In this document: positions 55,198 to 63,797 of the stretch, in pieces
Position numbering within the stretch: the first letter of the stretch is position 1
Layout of the letters: every line of letters begins with the position of its first letter
Translations under genes and position numbers: made by a program
Assembly: GCF_004791695.1 (NCBI RefSeq)
Contig: NZ_SRSO01000003.1
Location: forward strand, 124,001-188,000
Length of the DNA stretch: 64,000 nt
Direction: 5' to 3'
From: Flavivirga rizhaonensis
Lineage (GTDB): Bacteria > Bacteroidota > Bacteroidia > Flavobacteriales > Flavobacteriaceae
The notes under the pieces: generated by a model
What the model was told of the DNA's origin: nothing
What the model saw: the letters and a program-made list of their open reading frames with translations, nothing else
Database searches by the model: none

Positions 55198-55800
55198 CTA
55201 ATTTTTCTTTTTACGTAGATTTATAACAGTTGCCATTTTTGCTCCTCCTTTGGGGGCTTGGGGGCTATTTTGTTTCACAAAAGCATCCCACCCAGTATAA
55301 CTTTTGCCGACGCTTACTTTTCCTGAGTTATAAAAATGACAAACCGCTGCTGCTAGGCCATCTGTTGCATCTAAATTTTTAGGTAACGTTTTTAATCCCA
55401 ACATACTCTGTAACATTCTAGCAACTTGCTCTTTACTAGCATTTCCGTTACCAGTTATTGACATTTTTATCTTTTTAGGAAGGTATTCTGTAATGGGTAT
55501 TTCTCTACTTAAACCTGCTGCCATGGCAACACCTTGAGCCCTACCTAGTTTTAGCATACTTTGTACATTTTTCCCAAAAAAAGGTGCCTCAATAGCAATT
55601 TCGTCAGGATTATGCGTGTCTATAAGTTCAATGGTGCGTTCAAAAATGAGCTTTAACTTTAAGTAATGATCATCGTACTTTTTTAAATCAAGTTCATTAA
55701 GTTGCAAAAACTGCATGGTTTTCCCAACCACCTTAATAAGTCCAAATCCCATAATAGTTGTCCCTGGGTCAATACCTAAAATAATTCTTTCTTTAGTCAT
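55198..55800 (-). CDS. ruvC: Crossover junction endodeoxyribonuclease RuvC
   Basis: 200 residues from the ATG at 55798-55800; three more residues are possible from 55809. It has the RuvC active-site blocks [14 protein letters not shown] (first Asp), [11 protein letters not shown] (Glu) and [15 protein letters not shown] (final Asp pair). It resolves Holliday junctions with RuvAB. The normal end (about GWDAFVKQN) is followed by some 20 extra residues, [20 protein letters not shown]. The first part is encoded by a repeat (ctcctcctttgggggcttgg, 55241-55260). The start overlaps the end of the beta-barrel gene by 8 bases, so the order is barrel gene, ruvC, hemW in one transcript. Confidence 0.96.
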   Translation of the reverse strand: MTKERIILGIDPGTTIMGFGLIKVVGKTMQFLQLNELDLKKYDDHYLKLKLIFERTIELIDTHNPDEIAIEAPFFGKNVQSMLKLGRAQGVAMAAGLSREIPITEYLPKKIKMSITGNGNASKEQVARMLQSMLGLKTLPKNLDATDGLAAAVCHFYNSGKVSVGKSYTGWDAFVKQNSPQAPKGGAKMATVINLRKKKN

Positions 55801-56437
55801 TTTGTTCACAATAATAACAACCGCTCAGCGATATTGAAGCGCCTACCGTTAGTGTTAACAGGCTACCATTAAATGCTCCAAACCCATCTGATATTGGTTC
55901 AAAATCTTTTGCAAACCCATATATATACGAAACATCTGTATAAACAGAAAGTTTATCTGAAATTCCAAAATGCAATTCCACCCCTGCCATAACATTAACA
56001 AATGACGTTTTGTTTTGGGTAAAATTCCCCAAAGGTTTTACTGTTGAGATTCCTGGTCCAGCATGAATAAATACACCTTTATTTTGGGATAAATTAAATA
56101 TTCTATTAGCATTATAAACTGCTTGTAAATTGATACGAGAGTAGTTAAGTTTAAATTCCTGTGCCTCTTTTTTGTTAGAGATCCTATTAAAGCTATAATC
56201 TAACTTTGCCCCAAGAACTGGCTTGAACATATATTGTATACCTAAATTCACAGTTGGAAAGTTAGATGTCTTCCCTTCAAAACCACTAACAAATCCACTT
56301 TCTGACGGACTGTTTAAGCCTAATCCAAATTGAGCCTTAAAGGTACTTGTATTACCTTGAGAAGAAGACATAAAATTGCTCATTACAAAAACCATTATGC
56401 AAAAGGCTTTCTTATATATTTTAAAATTACAGGTCAT
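55793..56437 (-). CDS. Outer-membrane beta-barrel (porin-like) protein
   Basis: The 214-residue protein has a signal peptide (cleavage near MSSSQG, 28-30). It consists of amphipathic strands typical of the OmpA-like/PorT-type eight-stranded barrels of Bacteroidota: [50 protein letters not shown] and [13 protein letters not shown]. It ends in a short C-terminal [11 protein letters not shown] extension instead of a terminal Phe. Function unknown. It leads the ruvC-hemW transcript and is divergent from 56476. Confidence 0.8.
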   Translation of the reverse strand: MTCNFKIYKKAFCIMVFVMSNFMSSSQGNTSTFKAQFGLGLNSPSESGFVSGFEGKTSNFPTVNLGIQYMFKPVLGAKLDYSFNRISNKKEAQEFKLNYSRINLQAVYNANRIFNLSQNKGVFIHAGPGISTVKPLGNFTQNKTSFVNVMAGVELHFGISDKLSVYTDVSYIYGFAKDFEPISDGFGAFNGSLLTLTVGASISLSGCYYCEQND

Positions 56438-56475
56438 AACGTAATAATGATTTAATTTGCATACATAATCAGTAT

Positions 56476-57441
56476 ATGATTTTTAAACTAACATACAAAA
56501 TTAAACAATTCTTTTTTGGGCTTATTAAATTAAGCATTGTTATTGGAGCTTTCTATTTTATATATCAAGAACTAGTAAATAACCCAGAATTAGATTTTCG
56601 CACTTTTATTGGTTTTGTATCAAAAAAAGACATTTTTTCACTTAAAAATACCCTTTTATTATTCTTTTTAACGTTTTTTAATTGGTTTTTTGAAATTAAA
56701 AAATGGCAAATATTGGTTTCTTCTATAAAAAAAATAAGTTTTAAAAATGCCTTCGAACAAAGCTTAGGGTCTTTAACGGCTTCATTATTTACACCTAATA
56801 GGATTGGTGAATATGGAGCTAAAGCAATCTATTACGTTTCTAATTACAGAAAACGCATTCTTCTAATTAATTTATTGGGGAATGTATTACAAATGTTTAT
56901 CACCACTGTTTTTGGAGTTATTGGCCTTTGTTTCTTTGTATTTAAATATCAAATTAATATAAGTTATTATAAGTTTGTCCAGTTTCTTTTATTAGGGATT
57001 CTTATTATTCCTCTAATCATTTATGGAGTACAGAAAACAAAATTTACTATTAAAGGGTTTTCTTTAAAAAAAATTAAACATTTTGTTTTAGAGTTTCCTA
57101 AAAAGGCACTGGTTTTTGCTTTGTTTTTATCCATGTTACGTTACCTTATTTTTTCGTTTCAATTTTACTTTATATTACAACTTTTTGGAACTGAAATATC
57201 ATATTTTGATGCTATGATTGTCATTACCTCCATGTATTTATTGGCTTCAATAATTCCTTCTATTTTTATATTTGATGTTATTATTAAAGGGAGTGTTGCT
57301 ATTTATTTATTTGGAGTTATGGGTTTCAACGACATCACTATTTTAAGTACAATAACCATTATGTGGTTGTTGAATTTTGTTTTACCAAGTCTTTTTGGAA
57401 GCTACTATGTCATTAATTTTAATTTGCCTAAAGAAAACTAA
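56476..57441 (+). CDS. Lysylphosphatidylglycerol synthase TM-region/UPF0104-like membrane protein
   Basis: The 321-residue polytopic protein has about eight helices. The family pattern GSLTASLFTPNRIGEYGAKA (the S-x-x-T-P-x-R-x-G-E block) and a late YLLASIIPSIFIFDVIIKGS segment are present. Only the membrane (flippase-like) half of MprF-type proteins is represented; there is no aminoacyltransferase domain. It is 6 bases before a GT2 gene, which suggests a role in transport or modification of a lipid-linked sugar. Confidence 0.88.
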   Translation: MIFKLTYKIKQFFFGLIKLSIVIGAFYFIYQELVNNPELDFRTFIGFVSKKDIFSLKNTLLLFFLTFFNWFFEIKKWQILVSSIKKISFKNAFEQSLGSLTASLFTPNRIGEYGAKAIYYVSNYRKRILLINLLGNVLQMFITTVFGVIGLCFFVFKYQINISYYKFVQFLLLGILIIPLIIYGVQKTKFTIKGFSLKKIKHFVLEFPKKALVFALFLSMLRYLIFSFQFYFILQLFGTEISYFDAMIVITSMYLLASIIPSIFIFDVIIKGSVAIYLFGVMGFNDITILSTITIMWLLNFVLPSLFGSYYVINFNLPKEN

Positions 57442-57447
57442 CTCATT

Positions 57448-58608
57448 ATGATTTTAGTAAGCATCATTATTACAATAAGCTATCTGTTTTTAATAGGGTG
57501 TTTTGTTTTTGGCTTTGATAAAATCAAGTTATTTGAATTAGAAGATATGTCTTCGAGAACCACATTTTCTGTTATTATCCCTTTTAGAAATGAAGCAGAA
57601 AATTTACCTAATTTATTAAAATCTATAGAATCGTTAGAATACCCTAGTCATTTATTTGAAATTATTTTTGTTGATGATACCTCTGATGATGATTCCGTTG
57701 GCTTAATTATGAGATTTCTCACTAACGTTCGAAATGACATTAAGGTCATCAAGAATAAAAGAATTTCTAATTCACCTAAAAAAGATGCTATAACAACGGC
57801 TGTTAAACAGTCGAAAAATAAATGGATTATAACAACCGATGCCGATTGTATGCTACCAAAATATTGGTTAAATAGCTTTGATGCATTTATTCAAAAAACA
57901 AACACAAAATGTATTGCAGCCCCAATTACCTATATGAATTCCAGTAGTTTTTTAGATCAATTTCAATTACTGGATATTTTAAGTTTACAGGGAGCTACTA
58001 TTGGTGGTTTTGGTATTAATAAGCCTTTTTTATGTAATGGTGCTAATTTTGGATATGAAAAGTCATTATTTCTAGAATTAAACGGTTTTGAAGGCAATAC
58101 GGATATTGCTAGTGGTGATGATATTTTTCTACTTGAAAAAGTAGTTGAAACATATCCCGAAAAACTTCATTATTTAAAATGTGACAAAGCCATAGTAAAA
58201 ACAAAATCACAACTATCTTGGAAGGATTTAATATCACAACGCATTCGCTGGGCTGCAAAAACAAGTGCTTATAATAATTGGTTTGGTAAATTTACCGGGC
58301 TTATTGTTTTGCTTATGAATGCTTTATTAATTTCTACTTTATTACTTGCTATTCTTAATGTTTTTAATGTTTTTAATGTTTTTAATGTTTTTAATGTTTT
58401 TAATTTTAAAATCTGGGGTTATATTTTAATACTAAAATTTAGTATCGATTTTTTCTTAATATATAAATCAGCGTATTTTTTTAATCAAAAAGCTGTTTTA
58501 AGACGCTATATTTTTGGATTTATTGTTTATCCTTTCTTTAGTTTTTATGTGGCTTTTATATCGCTTTTTAAAACCTATAAATGGAAAGGTAGATCATTTA
58601 AAAAATAG
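57448..58608 (+). CDS. Membrane-bound GT2 glycosyltransferase with a 9-bp tandem repeat
   Basis: The 386-residue protein has an N-terminal helix and a GT-A domain with SVIIPFRNEAENLPNLLKSI, FVDDTSDDDS, TTDADCMLP (DxD) and a late QRIRWAAKTS (Q-x-x-R-W). Two or three C-terminal membrane helices follow. Inside the first of these the run NVFNVFNVFNVFNVF comes from five exact copies of aatgttttt (58357-58401). The donor and acceptor are unknown. It is coupled to the preceding LPG-synthase-like gene. Confidence 0.92.
   Translation: MILVSIIITISYLFLIGCFVFGFDKIKLFELEDMSSRTTFSVIIPFRNEAENLPNLLKSIESLEYPSHLFEIIFVDDTSDDDSVGLIMRFLTNVRNDIKVIKNKRISNSPKKDAITTAVKQSKNKWIITTDADCMLPKYWLNSFDAFIQKTNTKCIAAPITYMNSSSFLDQFQLLDILSLQGATIGGFGINKPFLCNGANFGYEKSLFLELNGFEGNTDIASGDDIFLLEKVVETYPEKLHYLKCDKAIVKTKSQLSWKDLISQRIRWAAKTSAYNNWFGKFTGLIVLLMNALLISTLLLAILNVFNVFNVFNVFNVFNFKIWGYILILKFSIDFFLIYKSAYFFNQKAVLRRYIFGFIVYPFFSFYVAFISLFKTYKWKGRSFKK
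58357..58401 (+). repeat. Five tandem copies of a 9-bp unit (aatgttttt)
   Basis: Perfect in-frame minisatellite encoding Asn-Val-Phe five times inside a predicted membrane helix of the GT2 gene. Copy-number change would keep the frame and only alter helix length. Confidence 0.95.
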
Positions 58609-58610
58609 TA

Positions 58611-59087
58611 TTATCTAGCACTAATAATTATTGGTAATATAAACTCTGTAGTAACTTGTTGTCCTCGTTTAATTCCTGGAAAAATTTTGGGCAACGTATT
58701 TAAACTATTAGCTAACAACACATCAATATTTGGTATTTCTTGTATGGTAAGACTATCTATTTTAGTTTCCAATAAGGTTATTCCTCCTGTATCTGATATT
58801 TGAAGTTTCAAATCTATCGTATCATTAACATCTTGGGTTACTACAATAATTTCGTCTTGAAGGTATTTAAATATATGGCCAGTCAAAATACTTGTAAAGC
58901 ATTGTTTTTTTTCTTGTTTGTTAGACAAGGAATCACACAAAGAAAATGTTGGGTATTTATCAACTTCATTCCAATTGAACGTTTGCAATTCTTCATTTAA
59001 AATAGCTTCAGAAGAAGTTTTTTTCACATTGAAATACTCACAGGAAGTAAGTAATATAATTACTAGAAAAACACAAATCTGTTTCAT
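58611..59087 (-). CDS. Small lipoprotein with TonB-C-like end
   Basis: The 158-residue protein has a lipobox at Cys 16 (ILLTSC). The body contains IDVLLANSLNTLPKIFPGIK and GQQVTTEFILPIII, which resembles the C-terminal fold of TonB-like proteins of Bacteroidota. No function can be assigned. It converges on the GT2 gene with two bases between the stops. Confidence 0.7.
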   Translation of the reverse strand: MKQICVFLVIILLTSCEYFNVKKTSSEAILNEELQTFNWNEVDKYPTFSLCDSLSNKQEKKQCFTSILTGHIFKYLQDEIIVVTQDVNDTIDLKLQISDTGGITLLETKIDSLTIQEIPNIDVLLANSLNTLPKIFPGIKRGQQVTTEFILPIIISAR

Positions 59088-59206
59088 GGATTAAAACTGA
59101 GACCGAAATGTACAATTTTATTCTAAAAGTTTGATATTTATAAAGTAGCAATTTGTAACAATCACATGAATACTGCGTCTTACAATTGTAAATCATAAAT
59201 ATTTTC

Positions 59207-59689
59207 ATGGATATTATTTTAATTATTATGGCTGCTTTATTTATAATTTTAGGTATCGTAGGCAGCTTTTTACCTGTATTACCTGGTCCGCTTACAAGTT
59301 GGATTGGGTTATTTATACTCTCTTTTGTTGACTCTATATTAATGAGCAACTCTTTTATAATTATTACGCTTATAATTGCTATTCTTATTTGGATGCTGGA
59401 TTACATTATTCCTGCGATAGGTACCAAACGATTTGGAGGTACCAAATATGGCATGATTGGTACAACGCTAGGTCTTATAGTCGGACTCTTAAGTCCTATT
59501 CCAGGCGGTATTATTATCGGCCCTTTTGTTGGAGCTTTAATAGGCGAACTTTTAAACAAAAGCGATTCTAAGACGGCAACAAAAGCAGCTTTTGGCTCAT
59601 TTATTGGTTTTATAGCCTCCACATTTATCAAGTTTATTGTGGCTATTATTTACTTAGGTTTTTTTATAGGGTTTTTACTGGATACTTAA
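59207..59689 (+). CDS. DUF456 membrane protein
   Basis: The 160-residue protein is almost entirely hydrophobic. It shows the DUF456 blocks GSFLPVLPGPLTSWIGLFIL, GTKRFGGTKYGMIGTTLGLI and PGGIIIGPFVGALIGELL, with repeated Gly-rich (glycine-zipper-like) helices. Function unknown. Monocistronic; a long repeat-rich gap follows. Confidence 0.93.
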   Translation: MDIILIIMAALFIILGIVGSFLPVLPGPLTSWIGLFILSFVDSILMSNSFIIITLIIAILIWMLDYIIPAIGTKRFGGTKYGMIGTTLGLIVGLLSPIPGGIIIGPFVGALIGELLNKSDSKTATKAAFGSFIGFIASTFIKFIVAIIYLGFFIGFLLDT

Positions 59690-59702
59690 ATAGCATTCTT
59701 CG

Positions 59703-60350
59703 CTATATCGAGTAAGGTACCACATAACTGTTACCTGTTTTTTAATTATATTGATCTCTCATAGTATGAGTATGCTACATAGTTTTTTATATTAACGTTA
59801 GTTTGATTTAATTTTTTTATAAAAAATAATATTAAATCAATGATTTTCAAGTGTTTGTCATTTCGACAGAGCGAAGCATGAGTGACGAGAAATCTCATAA
59901 GGATGGGATTCCTCCTCAATAGCTACGCTATATACGTTCAAGTAAAATATATTTTACTCTCCGTAGCGTTCGGAATGACATAGTTTCTTTATTAAAACAA
60001 TTAAACAACTGATTGCTAAGTTTTAATATATCGAACTTACGTTATATTATGTAATCTCTCCTAGCGTCGACATGACAGAGGATATCTAAACAACGAATAG
60101 TTTTTAAGAAGCTGGAATGCTAGTAATAGCATAACACCATTTAATCATATCGAGCGAGGTATCACATAGTACAGGTATACTACCAGATTTCTTTTTTATG
60201 TGATGTCTCCTGTCGTCGACATTGACAGAGAGAATCTAAAACAACAAATGGTTCCTATCTAGAAATTGGGATACTCTCTTTATCATAACAAGTAAGGTAT
60301 CTCATAATATGTGTATAGTGCCTAGTTCTTTTTATTATGAGATTCCTGCC
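59703..60350. repeat. Diverged tandem repeats (about 147-bp units) interrupted by a MITE-like element
   Basis: Units at about 60048-60196 and 60197-60345 share gtcgacat(t)gacagag, a gtaaggtat(c/t) or gcgaggtatcaca block and a cttttttat end. A shorter copy lies at 59703-59790. The last unit can fold (tctcataata with tattatgaga). The unit junction at 60197 is intact, whereas the matching junction between 59790 and 60048 is split by the element. Confidence 0.65.
59793..60044. mobile_element. MITE-like element, family B copy 2 (about 252 bp)
   Basis: Left end taacgttagtttgatttaa (59793 on), right end aatatatcgaacttacgtta (60025-60044). The right end is complementary to the left end of copy 1 at 42459. 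The core tctcataaggatg (59893-59905) and gcgttcggaatgaca occur inverted in copy 1. The flanks resemble the uninterrupted unit junction at about 60197. Confidence 0.75.
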
Positions 60351-60611
60351 TTACTGAAACAAGTTCAGCACAGGTCGCAGGAATTATAAAAAGAAGAAAC
60401 CCTATGGGTCTCTCACCTCCATAGGGTCTGTAAATTGCTATTATCAACAAAAAAAATTGAGGGATTAATTAATTTTTTGAAGTGTTGATAATGTAAAGAT
60501 ACTTATAAGCCTTGAAATTGAACTGCGGGAAACCCGTAACACCTTTACGGGTTAATGGTACTTTTGAGCTATATCAATGGTTTTCAGAACAAAAAAAAAT
60601 GCTTTTTTTAG
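60351..60611. other. Non-coding stretch with three perfect hairpins
   Basis: 9-bp perfect stems: accctatgg (60399-60407) with 60419-60427; ttatcaaca (60441-60449) with 60483-60491; aacccgtaa (60531-60539) with 60545-60553, loop cacct. No gene is visible. An untested structured RNA is possible. Confidence 0.5.
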
Positions 60612-60633
60612 AAAAAAACTCACATTGTATGAG
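60612..60633 (-). terminator. Intrinsic terminator after the response-regulator gene
   Basis: On the minus strand a 6-bp stem (ctcata/tgtgag, one G-T pair) with a 3-base loop is followed by seven T. It lies 9 bases after the stop at 60642. Confidence 0.7.
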
Positions 60634-60641
60634 CGTAAGTC

Positions 60642-61316
60642 TTAAACGAAGCCTTTTTTTCGTGCTTCATTCAATAACGTTTCGTCTTGTCCGTCATTAA
60701 CATCAAAGACATCTCTAAGGTGTTTCTTCCTTTTTTCAACTGCACTTAAAGAAATATCTAAATGGGATGCTAAATTTTTAGTTTTTACCCCTTGAGATAA
60801 TAGGTGAAGTATTTTTCTGTTTTTATCATCTATAACGATATCACTTGTAATCGCTTTTCTAATATGACTATTTACAGTACCACTATAAAATGGCGGGTTG
60901 TTAAGTACCGCTTGAAAAGCACTAGCCAGTTCGCTAGATGTTAAATCACTTTTAATTAAAAATCCTTCCGGATCTATCGTTTTAATAATATTATGAATTC
61001 TAAAAGACTCATTAAACATAGTTAATATGATAATTTTAGCTTTCGGTAAAATTCGGCGTGCATATTCTGCTAAATCTTCTCCAGAACTCATCAATCCATC
61101 TGATGAAGGTGGTAAACTAATATCAACGAATAACACATTATAAGGCGCTTCATTTTGAATTGATTTATCCATGTAAGCAATAGCTTCGTCACAATTATTC
61201 GCAATATCAATTTCGAGTTCCTGGCTTTCCTTTTTGGTAAAAAGTAATGTGTTTTGATACCCCTCAATAATCATGGGGTGGTCATCAATCATTAATATTT
61301 TTATTTTTTCACTCAT
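60642..61316 (-). CDS. NarL/LuxR-type response regulator
   Basis: The 224-residue protein has a receiver domain (about 5-135) with acidic pair Asp 11-Asp 12, phospho-acceptor Asp 65 (VLFVDISLP), Thr 99 and Lys 122. A LuxR-type HTH follows (about 155-205, KILHLLSQGVKTKNLASHLD, ISLSAVEKRKKHLRDVF). It is paired with the histidine kinase 13 bases upstream. Targets are unknown. The unusually long beta3-alpha3 loop (PPSSDGLMSSGEDLAEY) is shared by such RRs in Flavobacteriia. Confidence 0.95.
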   Translation of the reverse strand: MSEKIKILMIDDHPMIIEGYQNTLLFTKKESQELEIDIANNCDEAIAYMDKSIQNEAPYNVLFVDISLPPSSDGLMSSGEDLAEYARRILPKAKIIILTMFNESFRIHNIIKTIDPEGFLIKSDLTSSELASAFQAVLNNPPFYSGTVNSHIRKAITSDIVIDDKNRKILHLLSQGVKTKNLASHLDISLSAVEKRKKHLRDVFDVNDGQDETLLNEARKKGFV

Positions 61317-61329
61317 AATAAATTTTGTT

Positions 61330-63171
61330 TTAGGTAATTGGGGCGTATATGGTTACTGTAGTTCCTACATCTTTTTTAGAAATTATATTTATACTTCCAT
61401 TTATATCACTTATCCTGGAATTCATGTTCTTTCGTCCTATACCAGACTTGGCTTTATTAACATCAAACCCAGAACCATCATCACTCATTATTAGGCAAAT
61501 TACATTATTTTTTAATTTAAAACTAATATTTACTTCTGTTGCATTTGCATGTTTGTGTATATTATGGAGCGCTTCTTGAATAATTCTATATATATGAATT
61601 TTATTTTTGTTAGGTACTTCATCCCAATGAATCGTGTCATCATGCTCTAAATTATAACTAAGCTTATAGGCTGCTGTTTGTGTTTCTAAGAATGTTTTTA
61701 TGATATCTATAAATCCTGATCCAGAAACAAAATCGGTATTTAACTCATGCGACACTTTCCTTATATCCTGCTCTATAATTTTAAGCTCATCTATATATTG
61801 CCCTCTGGTTTTTATAGCCTCTTCACTGTTGCTCATATTTAAACTATCCAGGTTTAAACGTGTACCGAATAAACGTCCTAAAACCCCATCATGCAACTCT
61901 TCAGAAATACGCTTTTTCTCTAAAGTTCTTGCTTCCTCTATGCTTTCATTTTGAGATAGCATCAAGTTATAAATCTCTTCATTGGTTTCTTGTTGTTTCT
62001 GAATAAATTTCAATTCTTTATTTTTATTTCTTTGGGTAATAACCATATATAATAAAAATGTTGAAATTATCAGTACCACAGATATTATTAAAAGCCACAT
62101 ACGTTCTTTAGCAATTCGAATATTTTCTTGTTCTATTTGCTGAGTTTCAAAACGAATTCTGGCAAATTTATCTCGAATTGTCCTTTCATTTTTTTGAAGA
62201 CTATCATTAAGTTTAATGTATGCATGAGAATGAACTAAAGCCATACTATCATCTTCTATTTTTGAAAGTAAGACAAGCGACTTAAGTAAATCATCGTTGT
62301 GATATTCTTCAGAAATTTCTTTTGCTTTATAACCATAATATAAAGCTGAATCTTTATTCTTATGATCATGATAATATTCAGCTAAATGTTGATTTATTAT
62401 AATAGAATTATATCCCTGACTACTAATACTTTCACTTACCCTTAGCGCTTCAATATATAACTTAGGTAGCTCATCTAATTCTTCAGCTAAATACAAAGTA
62501 TGTGCATAATTATCCAATACTAAAGAATAGACATATGGGTATTTGTTTATTAAATTCTTATTATTTAAAATTTGTTCGTAATAACTTATTGCCAATTTAT
62601 ATTTACCAGCTTTCTTATATGTATTTGCTAAGTTTATAATAGAACTATTTACGATTAACTCTTTATTCTTTATATCAATTTTCTTTTTTAATTTTAGTGA
62701 TTCTTTATGATATGTTACAGCCTCATTAAATTCATCTAATTCTTTAAAAACAATTCCAAGATTATTATAAACATATGATTTAAGTTCAAGTACAGCATTA
62801 TTTTGTTCTAATGATTCCAAAATTGTTAATATTTGAACAGAAATCACTTCACTTTCTGTAAACTCTTTTTCATTTTTTAAAATAACTGAAATACCGTACA
62901 ATGCTTTAGCTAACTTAAAGTTGTTACCTATCTGTCTGTAGATTTTTTCCGCATTATAGTAATAAATAAACGCACTATCAGTAAATCTGGTTTTTTTTCT
63001 ATATAAATCTCCTATAGAATAATTGATATCTGCAATTGAAGAAGAATCACTAGGTTTTAAATCTAAGATTGTTCGTTTTAATGAATCTATTCTATATAAA
63101 TTTTGGTTTTTCTGTCCAAAAGAATAGTACCAAGTGAAAAATATCATTATATATATTATACTTGTTTTCAA
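61330..63171 (-). CDS. TPR-containing sensor histidine kinase (HisKA_3 type)
   Basis: The 613-residue protein starts at a TTG (63169-63171) and has a signal peptide; an ATG eight codons later would lose its basic end. About six TPR repeats (55-290) in the periplasm are followed by one membrane helix (about 358-378) and a coiled coil. The HisKA_3 box is EKKRISEELHDGVLGRLFG, with phospho-His 427. The HATPase has N-box QEALHNIHKHANA (Asn 537) and DDGSGFD. It phosphorylates the linked response regulator. A TACATTTG box lies 35 bases upstream. Such TPR kinases typically sense envelope or nutritional signals; the ligand is unknown. Confidence 0.94.
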   Translation of the reverse strand: MKTSIIYIMIFFTWYYSFGQKNQNLYRIDSLKRTILDLKPSDSSSIADINYSIGDLYRKKTRFTDSAFIYYYNAEKIYRQIGNNFKLAKALYGISVILKNEKEFTESEVISVQILTILESLEQNNAVLELKSYVYNNLGIVFKELDEFNEAVTYHKESLKLKKKIDIKNKELIVNSSIINLANTYKKAGKYKLAISYYEQILNNKNLINKYPYVYSLVLDNYAHTLYLAEELDELPKLYIEALRVSESISSQGYNSIIINQHLAEYYHDHKNKDSALYYGYKAKEISEEYHNDDLLKSLVLLSKIEDDSMALVHSHAYIKLNDSLQKNERTIRDKFARIRFETQQIEQENIRIAKERMWLLIISVVLIISTFLLYMVITQRNKNKELKFIQKQQETNEEIYNLMLSQNESIEEARTLEKKRISEELHDGVLGRLFGTRLNLDSLNMSNSEEAIKTRGQYIDELKIIEQDIRKVSHELNTDFVSGSGFIDIIKTFLETQTAAYKLSYNLEHDDTIHWDEVPNKNKIHIYRIIQEALHNIHKHANATEVNISFKLKNNVICLIMSDDGSGFDVNKAKSGIGRKNMNSRISDINGSINIISKKDVGTTVTIYAPIT

Positions 63172-63205
63172 AAATATAGAATTATTAAAAATAAATAGAT
63201 CTCCT

Positions 63206-63213
63206 CAAATGTA
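63206..63213 (-). promoter_or_regulatory. Candidate -7 box of the kinase/regulator operon
   Basis: TACATTTG on the minus strand matches TAnnTTTG and lies 35 bases before the TTG start. The -33 box is not clear. Confidence 0.4.
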
Positions 63214-63228
63214 TCTATATTTTTGAAT

Positions 63229-63262
63229 AAAAAAAACTCTATACATAATTGTACAGAGTTTT
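63229..63262 (-). terminator. Intrinsic terminator after the small lipoprotein gene
   Basis: On the minus strand aaactct-gtac pairs with gta-agagttt (7 bp, one mismatch, 3 bp) around a 6-base loop, followed by eight T. It ends the 63286-63456 transcript before the kinase promoter. Confidence 0.8.
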
Positions 63263-63285
63263 ACTTAATTAATTTGTATTATATA

Positions 63286-63456
63286 TTAGTTATCTATATC
63301 ACCTCCTGTGTAAGGAGTCGGTATACCAGTATTAGTTGCTTCTTCAGTATTTTCATCTGCTCTTAATACATCATCTTCGTTTAGGTCTTGTTTTGTACAA
63401 GATACTAAAGTTAACATAAGTAGTGCTACGAATAAAGTAATTTTTAGGGCTTTCAT
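63286..63456 (-). CDS. Very small lipoprotein (56 residues)
   Basis: ATG at 63454-63456, stop at 63286-63288. The signal peptide ends in a lipobox with Cys 20 (LTLVSC). The mature part of only 36 residues is acidic and unstructured (KQDLNEDDVLRADENTEEA, GGDIDN). It has a clear terminator directly after it, which supports a real gene. It sits upstream of, and in the same direction as, the sensor kinase but is separated by the terminator. I do not recognise a function. Confidence 0.75.
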   Translation of the reverse strand: MKALKITLFVALLMLTLVSCTKQDLNEDDVLRADENTEEATNTGIPTPYTGGDIDN

Positions 63457-63797
63457 AATATTTGATTTTAAGGTTATTACTATTTATTTTTCTTTATTTT
63501 TTAAAAACAAAATACATGTAATTCATTAAAAAACAATGCTTTACATGAGGGAAAAATGGATAATTAACTTAAAATCGAACACATAAAAAAAACGTAACGA
63601 TTCTATAAAATTTTTAGAGGGAATAAAAAATGAATTAATTAGTCTTTGAATAACTTAGGGATATTTTTGGGGCGCACTCTAAGACACAGTAAAATTGATC
63701 AAACTGAGTATACCAGCGAAATAAATTCGATGAAATGCATTATTTTAACGATTAAGTGCTTATTTTTTAAATAAAGCTGTTGATAAGCTGTTAAAAA
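63457..63797. other. Non-coding stretch
   Basis: 340 AT-rich bases with no gene. It includes the leader of the small lipoprotein and the 3' side of the LacI-type gene. No clear promoter box or terminator was found. Confidence 0.4.

Noticed and set aside
59703..60350. Possible CRISPR array
   Set aside because: The units are long, diverged and contiguous, without short direct repeats separated by unique spacers, and no cas genes are present.
60512..60700. 62-codon plus-strand open frame
   Set aside because: It overlaps the end of the response-regulator gene and a hairpin, with no protein-like composition.
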